Both the position numbers and the translations under genes were made by a program. From Candidatus Nealsonbacteria bacterium RIFOXYB1_FULL_40_15 (lineage in GTDB: Bacteria; Patescibacteriota; Minisyncoccia; Minisyncoccales; GWA2-38-27), in assembly GCA_001821555.1 (NCBI GenBank), contig MHMM01000004.1:1-47524 (forward strand): 47,524 nt of DNA, given 5' to 3'. Each line of letters opens with the position of its first letter. The stretch's first letter is position 1. The notes beneath the pieces were generated by a model. That model worked only from the letters and a program-made list of their open reading frames with translations, was not told the origin of the DNA and did not search any database. Positions 7,803 through 18,325 of this stretch are shown in pieces.

Positions 7803-9614
7803 CTATGGGTTATCTCTTTTTGCTTTTTTCGCTTCTATTTCAGTCAGATAAAGCTTTCTTATTCTTATGCTTTTAGGAGTCACTTCAACTAGCTCGTCCT
7901 CTCCTATAAACTTTAAAGCATCCTCAAGCTCCATTGTCTTGGGAATATTAAAATGCTCCGACACTCCCTCTCCTTTGGATCTCATATTTGAGAGATGCTT
8001 TTCTTTGCAGACGTTTACCCTTATATCCCCTCCTTTGGAATTCTGCCCGACAACCTGCCCCTCATAAACATTGACTCCCGGCCCGAAAAAGAGAATTCCT
8101 CTGTCCTGGACGTTTCTTAAACCGTAAAGGTTGGTAGGCCCTGTTTCATGAGCCACAAGAGAACCGTGAATTTTATCTTTCCATCCTCCGGGATCTTTTG
8201 CATATTCGTGAAAGCATGTATTTATAATTCCAAGCCCCTTGGTGTCCGTTAGAAAATCGCTCCTGTAGCCGAGTAAGCCCTTTGTAGGAATTAAGAACTC
8301 CAAAAAAGCTATGCCGTCTTGAGTTTTCATATCCTTAAGCTCTGCTTTTCTCGTTCCTAGCTTCTCAAGAACTACTCCTTGGTATATTTCAGGAACTTCT
8401 ATAAAAACTTTCTCAAAAGGAACCGTCCTTTCCCCTTTTATTTCTTTTTCTATGACCTTAGGCATAGAAACCTGAAACTCATAACCCTCTCTCCTCATTC
8501 TTTCTATTAAAATTGAAAGGTGGAGCTCCCCTCTTCCCGATACTGCCCATTTCCCATCGGGCATTCCTTCAATTCTTAAAGCCACGTCTGTTTCCAATTC
8601 CTTGAACAGCCGTTCTTTTATCTGGCGAGATGTGGTATACTGCCCCTCTTTTCCCTTAAAAGGAGAGTCATTGACCATAAAAACCATTTTCACTGTGGGC
8701 TCTTCCACATCTATCAGAGGCAATGGCTTAGCATCTGAAGAGTCTGCAATCGTTTCTCCTATGTTTGCTTCGGGGATTCCGGCCAAAGCCGCTATGTCTC
8801 CCGCTGAAACTTCTTCAACTTCAACCCTGTTCAGTCCCGAATAAGTCATAAGAGAAATTAATTTGCGCTTTTTTATAACCCCATTCCTGTCTATATGGGC
8901 TACCTCTTGGCCTTTTTTTATTTTTCCGTTATGAACTCTCCCGATGACAATCCTTCCCTTGAAATCATCTCCTGCCAGAGAAGTAATAAGGAGCTGGAGA
9001 GGTTCTTTAGGATCTCCCAAGGGAGCAGGAATATGTTTCATGATTTCCTCAAAAACAGGAAATATGTCTTTCATTTTGGAAATATCAGCATCTTTTCCTG
9101 CTTTTCCTTCTTTTCCGGAAGCGTAAACAACAGGAAAATTCAAAGAATTCTCCCCTGCTCCCAGGTCTAAGAATAAATCCATTGTTGCATTCAAGGCATA
9201 ATCAGGCCTTGCTCCTTTTTTGTCTATTTTGTTTATAACAACTATTATCTTGTGCCCCATTTTCAAAGCTTTCTTCAAAACAAATCTTGTCTGGGGCATA
9301 GGACCTTCTTTGGCGTCAACCAAAAGAAGGCATCCGTCAGCCATATTCAAAACTCTTTCCACTTCTCCGCCAAAATCAGCATGGCCAGGCGTATCTATTA
9401 TGTTTATTTTTACATCTCCATACATAACAGAAGCATTCTTTGAAAATATTGTAATCCCTCTTTCCCTTTCTATTTCGTTGCTGTCCATTATGCATTCTTT
9501 TCCGACTAAATCCTTGCTTAAATTGCTTTTTGACTGCCTAAGCAAAGAATCCACGAGAGTTGTCTTTCCGTGGTCCACATGGGCTATTATTGCTATATTT
9601 CTTATATCTTCCAT
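7803..9614 (-). CDS. typA: GTP-binding protein TypA/BipA
   Basis: MEDIRNIAIIAHVDHGKTTLVDSLLRQS, translational GTPase motifs, TypA-specific C-terminal domain; full length. Confidence 0.95.
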   Translation of the reverse strand: MEDIRNIAIIAHVDHGKTTLVDSLLRQSKSNLSKDLVGKECIMDSNEIERERGITIFSKNASVMYGDVKINIIDTPGHADFGGEVERVLNMADGCLLLVDAKEGPMPQTRFVLKKALKMGHKIIVVINKIDKKGARPDYALNATMDLFLDLGAGENSLNFPVVYASGKEGKAGKDADISKMKDIFPVFEEIMKHIPAPLGDPKEPLQLLITSLAGDDFKGRIVIGRVHNGKIKKGQEVAHIDRNGVIKKRKLISLMTYSGLNRVEVEEVSAGDIAALAGIPEANIGETIADSSDAKPLPLIDVEEPTVKMVFMVNDSPFKGKEGQYTTSRQIKERLFKELETDVALRIEGMPDGKWAVSGRGELHLSILIERMRREGYEFQVSMPKVIEKEIKGERTVPFEKVFIEVPEIYQGVVLEKLGTRKAELKDMKTQDGIAFLEFLIPTKGLLGYRSDFLTDTKGLGIINTCFHEYAKDPGGWKDKIHGSLVAHETGPTNLYGLRNVQDRGILFFGPGVNVYEGQVVGQNSKGGDIRVNVCKEKHLSNMRSKGEGVSEHFNIPKTMELEDALKFIGEDELVEVTPKSIRIRKLYLTEIEAKKAKRDNP

Positions 9615-9662
9615 ATAATTAAAAAACTGCAGCCGAAGAACTGTAGAATAAGAAGCTTAAAG

Positions 9663-11066
9663 CTACTTTATCTTCTGGATATCCGCCTCGTATTGCTTGG
9701 TCAAAGCCATAACCGGGTATCCATAATCTCTCAAATAAACGTTTTTATTCTTAGATTGATACCATCCGGGACCGGCGAAATAGCTCAAAGCGGCATTCAA
9801 TTCTCCCTCATAGTTTTGTTTCTTGGCTCCGTAGCCAGAGAGATATAGGCCCGCGGCCAAGAAAGCATCTCTAATATTCCATGGATCGGCAGGCTTTCCG
9901 TTTATTTCTGCGAGTCTTTCCCTGTATATTATCCATGTTCTAGGTATAAATTGGGCAGGCCCCATAGCCCCTCCCCAGCCATAGCTCATAGGGCAAGAGA
10001 CGGGAGTGGCGTAAGGATCTCTTCCCAATTCCTGGGTTATTGTGAGGAAATGCTTAATATCATTAGTCGGACTCATTACTTTTGAAACCACCTTTCCGGA
10101 CTTGATAACAATTCCCGATCCCGTGGCAGGATCTTTCAAATAACATTGTCCGACATTTTTACCCAAATTTGATTCTTGGGTCAGTATTGCCAGCAGAAAA
10201 GCGGGCCTCACTCCGGTTAATTGCTCTACCTGCTTTGCTATTTCATAGGCCTCTCCAAATGTAGGAGCCTTGGAAACGCCTATAAGATCAAATATCCTGG
10301 CTCTTATTTCAGACGCCTTCTTATCAACCTCCTGTTTCTGGGAAAGGTATTTCTGATATTCCTGCTCTGTCAGTTTTAAATACTGCTCTTGTTCTTTTTT
10401 TGCCTTGTCTGATTCTTGCTTTTGAAGAGTTTGTATTTCAACCATTCTTTCTAGGTCTCCTTTTTCTTCGTCAAGCGAAGTCTTTTGCCCCTCTAAATTT
10501 CCTTTCAGCATTTTTATGGTGGATAAAAACTCTTTTCCCTTAAGGTTTAATCTCTCTAGAGCGACGACGTTATCAAAAAATCCTGAAAGATTATCTTCTG
10601 CAAACATAATTTCCACTATCGGTCTCTGGTCTTCCTCGTTAATCTGCCTCAAAACAGCAGAAAGATTCTTCTTTTGTTCTTCTATTTTTTCATTGGTTTT
10701 TTCTATTGAAAGCTCTGTGTCTCCTATTTGAATCGTCAGGTCCGTGATTATAAGGTTGCTTTGCTTTATCTGATAATTTAGATTCTGTATTTTCTTTTGC
10801 AAAGAGGATATCTTGCTCTGGAGAGTTTTCTTTTCTTCCCCTGTTTTACTTAAATCCTCTGCTATTTCACTGCTTAAGTTTGCGTAATAAGATTCGCATT
10901 TTTCAAGAAGCTTCCTGCAGTCAGCAGAACTTAAAGTCTTGCAGCTACTCTCTATAGCCGATATTTCGCAGGTTTTTGAAAGATCTTCTTGAGAATAAGA
11001 AAAACCCGGCAAGAATAAAGCCAGGGCTATTGAAAATAATACTGTTTTTTTGATTATTGTCCTCAT
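9663..11066 (-). CDS. Secreted coiled-coil protein with lytic-transglycosylase-like domain
   Basis: Signal peptide, long coiled coil (CwlO-like), then AILTQESNLGKNVG...YGWGGAMGPAQFIPRTW transglycosylase motifs. Confidence 0.82.
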   Translation of the reverse strand: MRTIIKKTVLFSIALALFLPGFSYSQEDLSKTCEISAIESSCKTLSSADCRKLLEKCESYYANLSSEIAEDLSKTGEEKKTLQSKISSLQKKIQNLNYQIKQSNLIITDLTIQIGDTELSIEKTNEKIEEQKKNLSAVLRQINEEDQRPIVEIMFAEDNLSGFFDNVVALERLNLKGKEFLSTIKMLKGNLEGQKTSLDEEKGDLERMVEIQTLQKQESDKAKKEQEQYLKLTEQEYQKYLSQKQEVDKKASEIRARIFDLIGVSKAPTFGEAYEIAKQVEQLTGVRPAFLLAILTQESNLGKNVGQCYLKDPATGSGIVIKSGKVVSKVMSPTNDIKHFLTITQELGRDPYATPVSCPMSYGWGGAMGPAQFIPRTWIIYRERLAEINGKPADPWNIRDAFLAAGLYLSGYGAKKQNYEGELNAALSYFAGPGWYQSKNKNVYLRDYGYPVMALTKQYEADIQKIK

Positions 11067-11704
11067 TTTTCTCCCTCTTGCTTTTCTTCTTCTGAAACTT
11101 CCTCTTTCTTTTCAGCAGATTCTACTTTTTCAACATCCTCTTCAATGGGCTTTTCAAGCTCTTCTTCTACTTTTTCGGGGGCTGCCACCATCGCCACTAT
11201 GTCTTCGGGATTTTTTGAAACAGAAACATTGGCGGGCAAAGCCAAGTCTTTTACCAAGATTTCATCTTCAAATGTCTTTAGATTTGAAATATCCACCTTA
11301 ATTTCGTGGGGCAAATTCTGGGGGAGAGCTTTCACTTCTATTTCCTGAATCTCTTTGACTAAGGTTCCTCCTAGCTCCTTGACTGCCGGAGATTCTCCTT
11401 CAAAGATTATTTCTACCGAAGCTTCTACTTCCTCGGTTAATATCGGCTGGTAAAAATCAACGTGAATGAAGCTGTTTGTCAAGGGATCAAGGTCTGTTCC
11501 GTATATAAGAACTGGGTATTCTTTTCCCGAAACAACCACATTAATAAGAGAGCTTTCTCCCGCTTCGTTATAAAGTTTTTCAAATTCTTTGGCGTTTATC
11601 TCCAAAGAGATATTCTTAACTTCAGGCCCATACAAAACAGCAGGAACGAAGCCTTGCTTCCTCTTCATGCCCGGCTCTCTTTTTTCAGCCTCTATGTTAA
11701 GCAT
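11063..11704 (-). CDS. rplY: 50S ribosomal protein L25 (bL25/Ctc) with acidic C-terminal tail
   Basis: KQGFVPAVLYGPEVKNISLEI...HVDFYQ; TL5-type C-terminal domain. Confidence 0.9.
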   Translation of the reverse strand: MLNIEAEKREPGMKRKQGFVPAVLYGPEVKNISLEINAKEFEKLYNEAGESSLINVVVSGKEYPVLIYGTDLDPLTNSFIHVDFYQPILTEEVEASVEIIFEGESPAVKELGGTLVKEIQEIEVKALPQNLPHEIKVDISNLKTFEDEILVKDLALPANVSVSKNPEDIVAMVAAPEKVEEELEKPIEEDVEKVESAEKKEEVSEEEKQEGEK

Positions 11705-11708
11705 AGGG

Positions 11709-11921
11709 CTATTCTAGCATAATGCAACGGACTGGGCAAGAGTCTTGAGCTTGTTTATTGCATTCTTCTTCTTTTTCAACCACTAATTCGTAAAAATCCC
11801 CCATTAATTCCCCTCCTATGGGCCTTGCCTTTCCGTCTTCTGCAAATTCCCATCTTTTAGGGCAGACAGAAACGCATACTCCGCATCCTATGCATTTTTT
11901 ATGTTCTTGTTTTATTTTCAT
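11709..11921 (-). CDS. 4Fe-4S ferredoxin
   Basis: CIGCGVCVSVCP and distal CPVRCI ligand. Confidence 0.88.
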   Translation of the reverse strand: MKIKQEHKKCIGCGVCVSVCPKRWEFAEDGKARPIGGELMGDFYELVVEKEEECNKQAQDSCPVRCIMLE

Positions 11922-11928
11922 ATAATCT

Positions 11929-12666
11929 CTAATCTATTATAGTTCCATCATATACCATAATTTCGTCTAATTTTCCAGTAAAAACAGAGAACCCTCCGAA
12001 ATAGATTCTATAATTAGGAGTATTTCTTATCGGTCCCGAACAACTACTGCTAAATCCTATTTCCCTTCCGTCTATAAAAATTTTAAAAATATTAACGCCG
12101 TCATAAGTCATAAGAAAATGATGCCATTTTCCGCTTCCTAAATGAGTAGTAGAATATTGTATAAAGCATACTTCATTGTTTGCTGTGTATAAAAACGAAG
12201 TAAGCAATCCGGCATCATTTTTAATATAATAATCTATATGGACTTGAGAATTTGGGTTACATCTTAAAACGGGGGTTGTATTGCCCATCCAATCAATATT
12301 TATCATAAACTGAATCGTAAGAGCGCCTGTTTTAGAGTCCAGCTTGGAAGAAGGATTTGCATAAATTCTTCCGTTTTGAATATTCAGGGCTCTTCCAAAA
12401 ATTCCATTTGTATAAGTTATGCCCGTCCCCGAAAAAACTATCCCGTTTCCAGATTCATCTATCAAAGAATCATTTGAAAACCCTAAATTTGAAATGGATT
12501 CTGATCCGATGCGACTATGAACGCTTCTGTGAAATACCTGAAGTTTGGCTATTTCGGCTTTCTCCCTGGCCGATCTTAAAGAAACAAAGATAATAGCCGC
12601 AAGCAGCCCGATTATAGAAATAACTACTAATAATTCTATTAGCGTAAAAGCTGACTTTCTATTCAT
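11929..12666 (-). CDS. Type IV pilin-like (prepilin) protein with C-terminal LamG/ConA-like domain
   Basis: N-terminal methylation motif SAFTLIELLVVISIIGLLAAIIFVSL; C-terminal LamG-like ...LGSGKWHHFLMTYDGVNIFKIFIDGREI...YRIYFGGFSVFTGKLDEIMVYD. Confidence 0.85.
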   Translation of the reverse strand: MNRKSAFTLIELLVVISIIGLLAAIIFVSLRSAREKAEIAKLQVFHRSVHSRIGSESISNLGFSNDSLIDESGNGIVFSGTGITYTNGIFGRALNIQNGRIYANPSSKLDSKTGALTIQFMINIDWMGNTTPVLRCNPNSQVHIDYYIKNDAGLLTSFLYTANNEVCFIQYSTTHLGSGKWHHFLMTYDGVNIFKIFIDGREIGFSSSCSGPIRNTPNYRIYFGGFSVFTGKLDEIMVYDGTIID

Positions 12667-12670
12667 CTTG

Positions 12671-13114
12671 CTACTTTACTATAAAGTTATTTGAAAAAAA
12701 GCTTTCTTGTTCTTTGAATTTTTCATTTACAGAGCATCCGAGACAAGCTGATATTTGGATCCTATGGGGGCCGGAATTGATATTGGGAAGAACTATCTCA
12801 AAAGCTTTCTTATCATCAGGATCTATGCATTTTTCAACCATATCCTCCTTATTGCATTCCTCATAATTGTAATTGAGCCAGTCTCCATTTTTCTTTTGCA
12901 ACATATAGGGGTAGCAAGACGAAAAGCATATTCTATCTTTCTTATGGTTTTCAATTTTAATCTTCAGAGAATCTCCCGCAGAATACTCAGATTTATCTGT
13001 TAGGATAAGAACATTCTCTGCTTCCGCCTTTTTGGGAAGATAAAAAGAAACGACAACAAGAATAATGATAAATGCAAGGCCTGAAAGAATGATGTAGAAA
13101 TCTTTCTTTTCCAT
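12671..13114 (-). CDS. Hypothetical membrane-anchored extracytoplasmic protein
   Basis: N-terminal TM, Cys-containing beta-rich ectodomain. Confidence 0.6.
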   Translation of the reverse strand: MEKKDFYIILSGLAFIIILVVVSFYLPKKAEAENVLILTDKSEYSAGDSLKIKIENHKKDRICFSSCYPYMLQKKNGDWLNYNYEECNKEDMVEKCIDPDDKKAFEIVLPNINSGPHRIQISACLGCSVNEKFKEQESFFSNNFIVK

Positions 13115-13947
13115 TATATTTTGTTAAAACTGCCGAATATTTTAATTTTCTCTTCGACCTTTTTCTGAACCGCTTTTTGGGCAAATTCTAATACATTATA
13201 CGGCTTTTGCTCTCCTTCTTTTATCCTTAAGGATATTTCTTCGGCCCATGCAGACCTTATTTCAGTATTTACATTAATCTTCACTATGCCTAAACTTATA
13301 GCTTTTTTGAGCTGTTGCTCATCTATTCCTGATCCTCCGTGCAAAACCAAAAATGCATCCGTCAAAGAAGCGATCTTTTCAAGTCTTTCAAAATCCAATG
13401 AGGGTAATCCGGCATAAACCCCGTGGGCAGAACCTATCGCAATCGCAAGACTATCCACTTTTGTTTTTTTTACGAATTCTTCGGCCTGTTCAGGATCAGT
13501 AAGACTTTCTTTATTCACAACTAAGATTTCTTTGTGAACGGAAGAATCTCCGGATATGACACCTATTTCTCCCTCGGTAAGAACTTTCTTTTTAGAAGCA
13601 TATCCTACAACTTTCTTCGTAATCCTTATATTTTCACTAAAAGAAAGTTTTGAACCGTCAAAGTGCACTGCAGAATACCCGCATTTTACCGCCTCTTTTA
13701 TCCAATCCAAATTTTTTCCGTGATCAAGATTCAAAAAAGCATTCTTAGCATTCTTAGCTAGAAAAGATATTGTCTCTAGCCCCAAATATCTGCTCTCCCC
13801 CTCCGAAGTGCCTAATATGACAGGACTTTTCATGTTTTCTGAAGCTACCAAAATGCCCCTAAGCTGATCTAGCGTGGAAAAATTAAACTGCCCTATGGCC
13901 CACTTTTCCTTTTTAGCTTTTTTAAGATAATATTTTAGATTTTGCAT
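13114..13947 (-). CDS. fba: Class II fructose-bisphosphate aldolase
   Basis: FLNLDHGKNLDWI, GEIGVISG, IAIGSAHGVYAG, LVLHGGSGI motifs; start MQNLKYYLKKAKKEKWAIGQFNF. Confidence 0.9.
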   Translation of the reverse strand: MQNLKYYLKKAKKEKWAIGQFNFSTLDQLRGILVASENMKSPVILGTSEGESRYLGLETISFLAKNAKNAFLNLDHGKNLDWIKEAVKCGYSAVHFDGSKLSFSENIRITKKVVGYASKKKVLTEGEIGVISGDSSVHKEILVVNKESLTDPEQAEEFVKKTKVDSLAIAIGSAHGVYAGLPSLDFERLEKIASLTDAFLVLHGGSGIDEQQLKKAISLGIVKINVNTEIRSAWAEEISLRIKEGEQKPYNVLEFAQKAVQKKVEEKIKIFGSFNKI

Positions 13948-14945
13948 TTGCAGTTTTCTCCCAGGCACAATTCTTTTTTAATTTCTGCTTTTTTGAACGG
14001 CTGTCCCTTTCTTAAAAGGCCTTCTTTGGCTCCCCACATCTTTAGACAAGATACGCTGTTAGCCATTCCAAGCTGAATGGATTTTTCTATGTCTCCATTA
14101 GAACGGATGAACCCCGAAACGAATCCTGATCCAAAAGCATCTCCGGCTCCCGTATTGTCTATTATCTTCTCTTTTGTCCCCCCTGTTGAATAAAGAAGCT
14201 TTCCGTCCGAAACCGAAAGTCCTTCCGGGCCCTTCGTCATTATGGCGATGCCGGGACAAATATCATCTATTTTTCTAAAGATTTCCTTTTCTTTATTATA
14301 CGGCAATCCAGTCAAAATAGAAGCTTCCTCTTGATTAAGAATCAAAACATCAACCTTCTCTATTATTTTTAAAAGCTCTTCTTTAGGCAGAGAAAGCTGT
14401 GAATTGCCGGGATTAAAGGATATTCTTATGCCGTTTTTATGGGCAAACCCGACTATATCCTTAGTAATCCTGGCCAGGTTTCCAGATAAAGGGGCCAGGT
14501 AAAACCATTTGGCTTCTCTGATTTTTTCCCATTCTATGTCCTTTTTCTTAAGAAGTTCTGACGCTCCCCTATAGACAAGAATTGTTCTTTCGTCTCCGGT
14601 ATTTATCTTAATAACAACTGAATAGTTAGTCGGCTTCTCTTTTGTTTTAGGAACAAGAGCATAAATTCCCTTCTTTTTTAATTCTTCTAAAACCTGCTGT
14701 CCTGGAATATCGTTCCCGACCATTCCGCAAAAAACAGTTTTAAATCCCTGAAGAGCAAAGGTGGCTGCCGTATTGGTCCCTCCGCCCCCGGAAAAAGAGA
14801 ATATTTCCTCTATGTCTATTTTTGATCCTAAATTAAAGCAAATTCCTTTTTCAGAAATAAATTCTTTGCTCCTTACGGCAGATATGTTCTTAGATCTCAT
14901 AAACACATCCCAGCTTGCCGATCCAAATGTTGCTATGTCAACCAT
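13935..14945 (-). CDS. PfkB-family carbohydrate kinase
   Basis: GGGGTNTAATFALQGF and DNTGAGDAFGSGFVSGFI motifs. Confidence 0.88.
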   Translation of the reverse strand: MVDIATFGSASWDVFMRSKNISAVRSKEFISEKGICFNLGSKIDIEEIFSFSGGGGTNTAATFALQGFKTVFCGMVGNDIPGQQVLEELKKKGIYALVPKTKEKPTNYSVVIKINTGDERTILVYRGASELLKKKDIEWEKIREAKWFYLAPLSGNLARITKDIVGFAHKNGIRISFNPGNSQLSLPKEELLKIIEKVDVLILNQEEASILTGLPYNKEKEIFRKIDDICPGIAIMTKGPEGLSVSDGKLLYSTGGTKEKIIDNTGAGDAFGSGFVSGFIRSNGDIEKSIQLGMANSVSCLKMWGAKEGLLRKGQPFKKAEIKKELCLGENCKCKI

Positions 14946-14947
14946 AA

Positions 14948-17302
14948 TTATTTAGAAAGTTGCATTATTGTTTTAACAACCGTATCAGGGTTTAAAGATA
15001 TGCTCTCTATCCCCTCTTCTTTCAGAAATTCTGCGAATTCAGGGATATCTGAAGGCGCCTGGCCGCAGATTCCGCAGTATTTGTTTTTCTTTTTGCAGGC
15101 CTTTATGACATCTGATATCATTTTTTTAACAGCGGGGTTGGTTTCATTTCCAATATACGATATGCCTCCATTGTCTCTGTCTAATCCCAAAACAAGTTGG
15201 GTAAGATCATTGCTTCCGATGCTCATTCCATCAAATATCTTTAGAAATTCGTCAGCCAGAATAACATTAGAAGGTATTTCGCACATTACATATACTTTTA
15301 TCTTTTTGAGGCCGAATTTGGCTATAAGGTTCAAAACTTTCTTTCCTTCCTCCACTGTCCTGCAAAAAGGAACCATGACAGAAATGTTATCTAATCCGAA
15401 AACTTTCCTTGCCCTCTTAATCGCTTCGCATTCCATCTTAAAGGCCGGCTGGAAAGATTCATCAATATACCTTGAAGCACCCCTAAAACCAAGCATAGGA
15501 TTGGATTCTTCGCCCTCAAAAAGCTCTCCTCCTATCAAATTCCTGTATTCGTTGGTCTTGAAATCAGAGAATCTAACTATAGTTTCTTTGGGATACACCG
15601 AAGAAGCTATTTGGGCAACTCCCTCAGCTAATTCTTTCACAAAATACTCCCTTTTGTCTTTGTGCTCTAAAGTGAGTTCTGATATTCTTTTCTTGAGCTT
15701 TTTATCTTTCAATGTTTTGAAATGATAAAGCGCCAAAGGATGTATTTTTATCTTTTCGGCTATTATAAATTCTTCTCTTGCCAATCCTATGCCGTCAACA
15801 GGCAAAAAAGAAGTCTTAAAAGCAATCTCTGGAGCTCCGACATTCATAGTAATCTTGGTTTTGAGATTGGGAATCTTCTTCAAATCATATTCTTTAACTT
15901 TGTAAGGCAGCTTTCCCTCGTAAACTCTCCCTAAAAGCCCTTGAGTGCAATCCACAGTCACTTCCTGGCCTGTCTTTAATATTTCGGTTGCATTCTTTGT
16001 CCCAACTATAGCAGGCACTCCCAGCTCCCTTGAAACAATGGCGGCATGGGCTGTCTTTCCCCCCTCGTCGGTTACTATTGCAGAAGCTATCCTCATTATC
16101 GGAACCCAATCAGGATCTGTCATTTTAGTCACAAGAACTTCTCCTTTTTGGAATTCATTTATTTTTGAAACATCTGATACTATTCTTACCTTGCCCAATC
16201 CGATCTTATCCCCTATGGCTATTCCTTTCAAAATAGGATCTTTGTTTGTTTCTATCTTATATTCAATATACTTTCTGCCAGTCTGGGGAGCATGCACCGT
16301 TTCAGGCCTTGCCTGGACTATAAAAAGCTGTTTTGTTTTTCCGTCTTTGGCCCATTCTATATCTTGATGCTTGCCGTAGTGGTCCTGTATTTTCAACGCC
16401 CAATCGGCTAAAATAAGAACTTCTTTGTCTGTCAATGAAAACTTTATCTGGTCTTTTTCTTTAACTCTTTCTTCTTTCAATCCTCCGTCTTTAGAATAAA
16501 TGTATTTTACAGTTTTTCTACCGAGATTCTTTAAAATAATAGACTTAAATCCTTTTTTAAAAGTTGGTTTATGGATGTAGAATTCGTCGGGAGTTATCTT
16601 TCCTTTGACTATAAGTTCTCCGATTCCCCATATAGAATTTATCAGCACCACATCTTCAAATCCGGTTTCGGTATCTAGGGTAAACATTACTCCCGAAGAA
16701 GCAAGATCGGATCTTATCATTTTTTGGACTCCCACTGACAAAGCGATTTTAAGATGATCAAACCCCTTCTCTTCTCTATATGCTATGGATCTATCTGTAA
16801 ATAGAGAAGCAATGCATTTTTTAACTGCTCTTAAGAGCTGGTCTTCCCCTCTCACATTAAGGAATGTTTCCATTTGCCCGGCAAAGGAGGCCGTAGCCAG
16901 ATCTTCGGCTGTAGCAGAAGATCTTACTGCCACATCCGTATTGGCTTCTCCATATTTTTTGGAAAGTTTTTTGTAGGACTTGAGTATTTTCTTTTCCAGG
17001 TCTTTTGGAATTTCAGAATCCATGATAAGTTTTCTGACAGCTCTGCCTGTTTCCGTAAGACTGTTTATATCGTCTTTCTTAAACTTCCCGAAAAGATCTT
17101 TTATTTTTACATCTATTTGATTTTCTCTAAGAAAATACCAGAATGCCCTAGAAGTTAAAGCGAATCCGTCCGGAAGATTAACTCCTTTGCCTTTTAAATT
17201 GCAGTACATTTCTCCCAAAGAAGCGTTTTTGCCCCCGACCAAAAGACCGTCTGATTTATTGATCTCTCTATACCAAAGAATATGCTTTAGTTTTTTAAAC
17301 AT
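14948..17302 (-). CDS. ppsA: Phosphoenolpyruvate synthase
   Basis: VGGKNASLGEM, TDEGGKTAHAAIVSRELGVPAIVGT (catalytic His), GSNDLTQLVLGLDRDN, CGICGQAPS. Confidence 0.95.
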   Translation of the reverse strand: MFKKLKHILWYREINKSDGLLVGGKNASLGEMYCNLKGKGVNLPDGFALTSRAFWYFLRENQIDVKIKDLFGKFKKDDINSLTETGRAVRKLIMDSEIPKDLEKKILKSYKKLSKKYGEANTDVAVRSSATAEDLATASFAGQMETFLNVRGEDQLLRAVKKCIASLFTDRSIAYREEKGFDHLKIALSVGVQKMIRSDLASSGVMFTLDTETGFEDVVLINSIWGIGELIVKGKITPDEFYIHKPTFKKGFKSIILKNLGRKTVKYIYSKDGGLKEERVKEKDQIKFSLTDKEVLILADWALKIQDHYGKHQDIEWAKDGKTKQLFIVQARPETVHAPQTGRKYIEYKIETNKDPILKGIAIGDKIGLGKVRIVSDVSKINEFQKGEVLVTKMTDPDWVPIMRIASAIVTDEGGKTAHAAIVSRELGVPAIVGTKNATEILKTGQEVTVDCTQGLLGRVYEGKLPYKVKEYDLKKIPNLKTKITMNVGAPEIAFKTSFLPVDGIGLAREEFIIAEKIKIHPLALYHFKTLKDKKLKKRISELTLEHKDKREYFVKELAEGVAQIASSVYPKETIVRFSDFKTNEYRNLIGGELFEGEESNPMLGFRGASRYIDESFQPAFKMECEAIKRARKVFGLDNISVMVPFCRTVEEGKKVLNLIAKFGLKKIKVYVMCEIPSNVILADEFLKIFDGMSIGSNDLTQLVLGLDRDNGGISYIGNETNPAVKKMISDVIKACKKKNKYCGICGQAPSDIPEFAEFLKEEGIESISLNPDTVVKTIMQLSK

Positions 17303-17305
17303 AGT

Positions 17306-18325
17306 TTATGGAATAAGGATTTTTTTAGCTATCATAAGCTCTTCATTTGACTTTACGACTATTTTTTTTGCGCCATTTAGAAAATCTAGGCCCCTAAGAA
17401 TCATTTTTCTTGTTTTGGGAATTCCCGATCCTATGGCTCCGGTAAATACAATAGCATCTATTCCTCCCAAAACAGCGTAATAGGATCCTATATATTTTTG
17501 TATCCTGTAAACAAACATTTCCAGAGCTAGCTTGGCTTTTTTATCTTTTCTTCTTAGTATCTCAAGCATATCTGAAGTTCCAGAAACAGCCTTCATCCCG
17601 CTTTCGTTGTTGAGCATTTTTCTAACACTTGAGTCAAGATATTTTCTGGAAAGCTCCAGAACAATTCCAGGATCAATATCTCCCGCCCTAGTCATCATCA
17701 TCAATCCTTCCATCGGAGTAAATCCCATTGAAGTGTCAACCGGACGTCCGTTTCTTGCCGCAGTTATACTGCACCCTCCGCCCAAATGACAGGATATAAT
17801 TTTGGAATCCTGTTTCTTGATCCTAGATATAGTTTCCTGAATTGCATATTCATGGGAGATTCCATGGAATCCAAACCTTCTCAAACCCAAAGATTTTACA
17901 AACTTTTCAGGAATAGGATAATAGCGGGCCTTTTCCGGCAAATCCTTATAATATTCTGTATCAAAAACTGCTTTGTGCACAGCATTAGGAAACATTTTCA
18001 TCGCAACCCTTATTCCCATAATATTATATGGATTATGAAGCGGAGCCAATCTGTTAATCCTCTCCAATTCTTTTAAATCTTCTTCTGAAATCGCACTGGT
18101 TTTTCTGAATTTAAGCCCGCCGTGGACTACCCTGTGGCCGGCAAGATCTATATCAAATCTTACTTTCTTCAATTCATTCTTAAGAATCCCCTTGAATCTT
18201 ATCCTGTTTATAATCTCCTCCTCAGATCTCTTGAAACTTATATACCCCTCTTTTTTTAATTTAAGATTTTCATCAAATACTTTCCATTTGATTGATTGGC
18301 TTCCACAGTTTAAAACTAAAATCAT
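17306..18325 (-). CDS. ackA: Acetate kinase
   Basis: MILVLNCGSQSIKWKVFD, AGHRVVHGG, SCHLGGGCSITAARNGRPVDTSMGFTPMEGLMMMTRAGDIDPG. Confidence 0.93.
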   Translation of the reverse strand: MILVLNCGSQSIKWKVFDENLKLKKEGYISFKRSEEEIINRIRFKGILKNELKKVRFDIDLAGHRVVHGGLKFRKTSAISEEDLKELERINRLAPLHNPYNIMGIRVAMKMFPNAVHKAVFDTEYYKDLPEKARYYPIPEKFVKSLGLRRFGFHGISHEYAIQETISRIKKQDSKIISCHLGGGCSITAARNGRPVDTSMGFTPMEGLMMMTRAGDIDPGIVLELSRKYLDSSVRKMLNNESGMKAVSGTSDMLEILRRKDKKAKLALEMFVYRIQKYIGSYYAVLGGIDAIVFTGAIGSGIPKTRKMILRGLDFLNGAKKIVVKSNEELMIAKKILIP

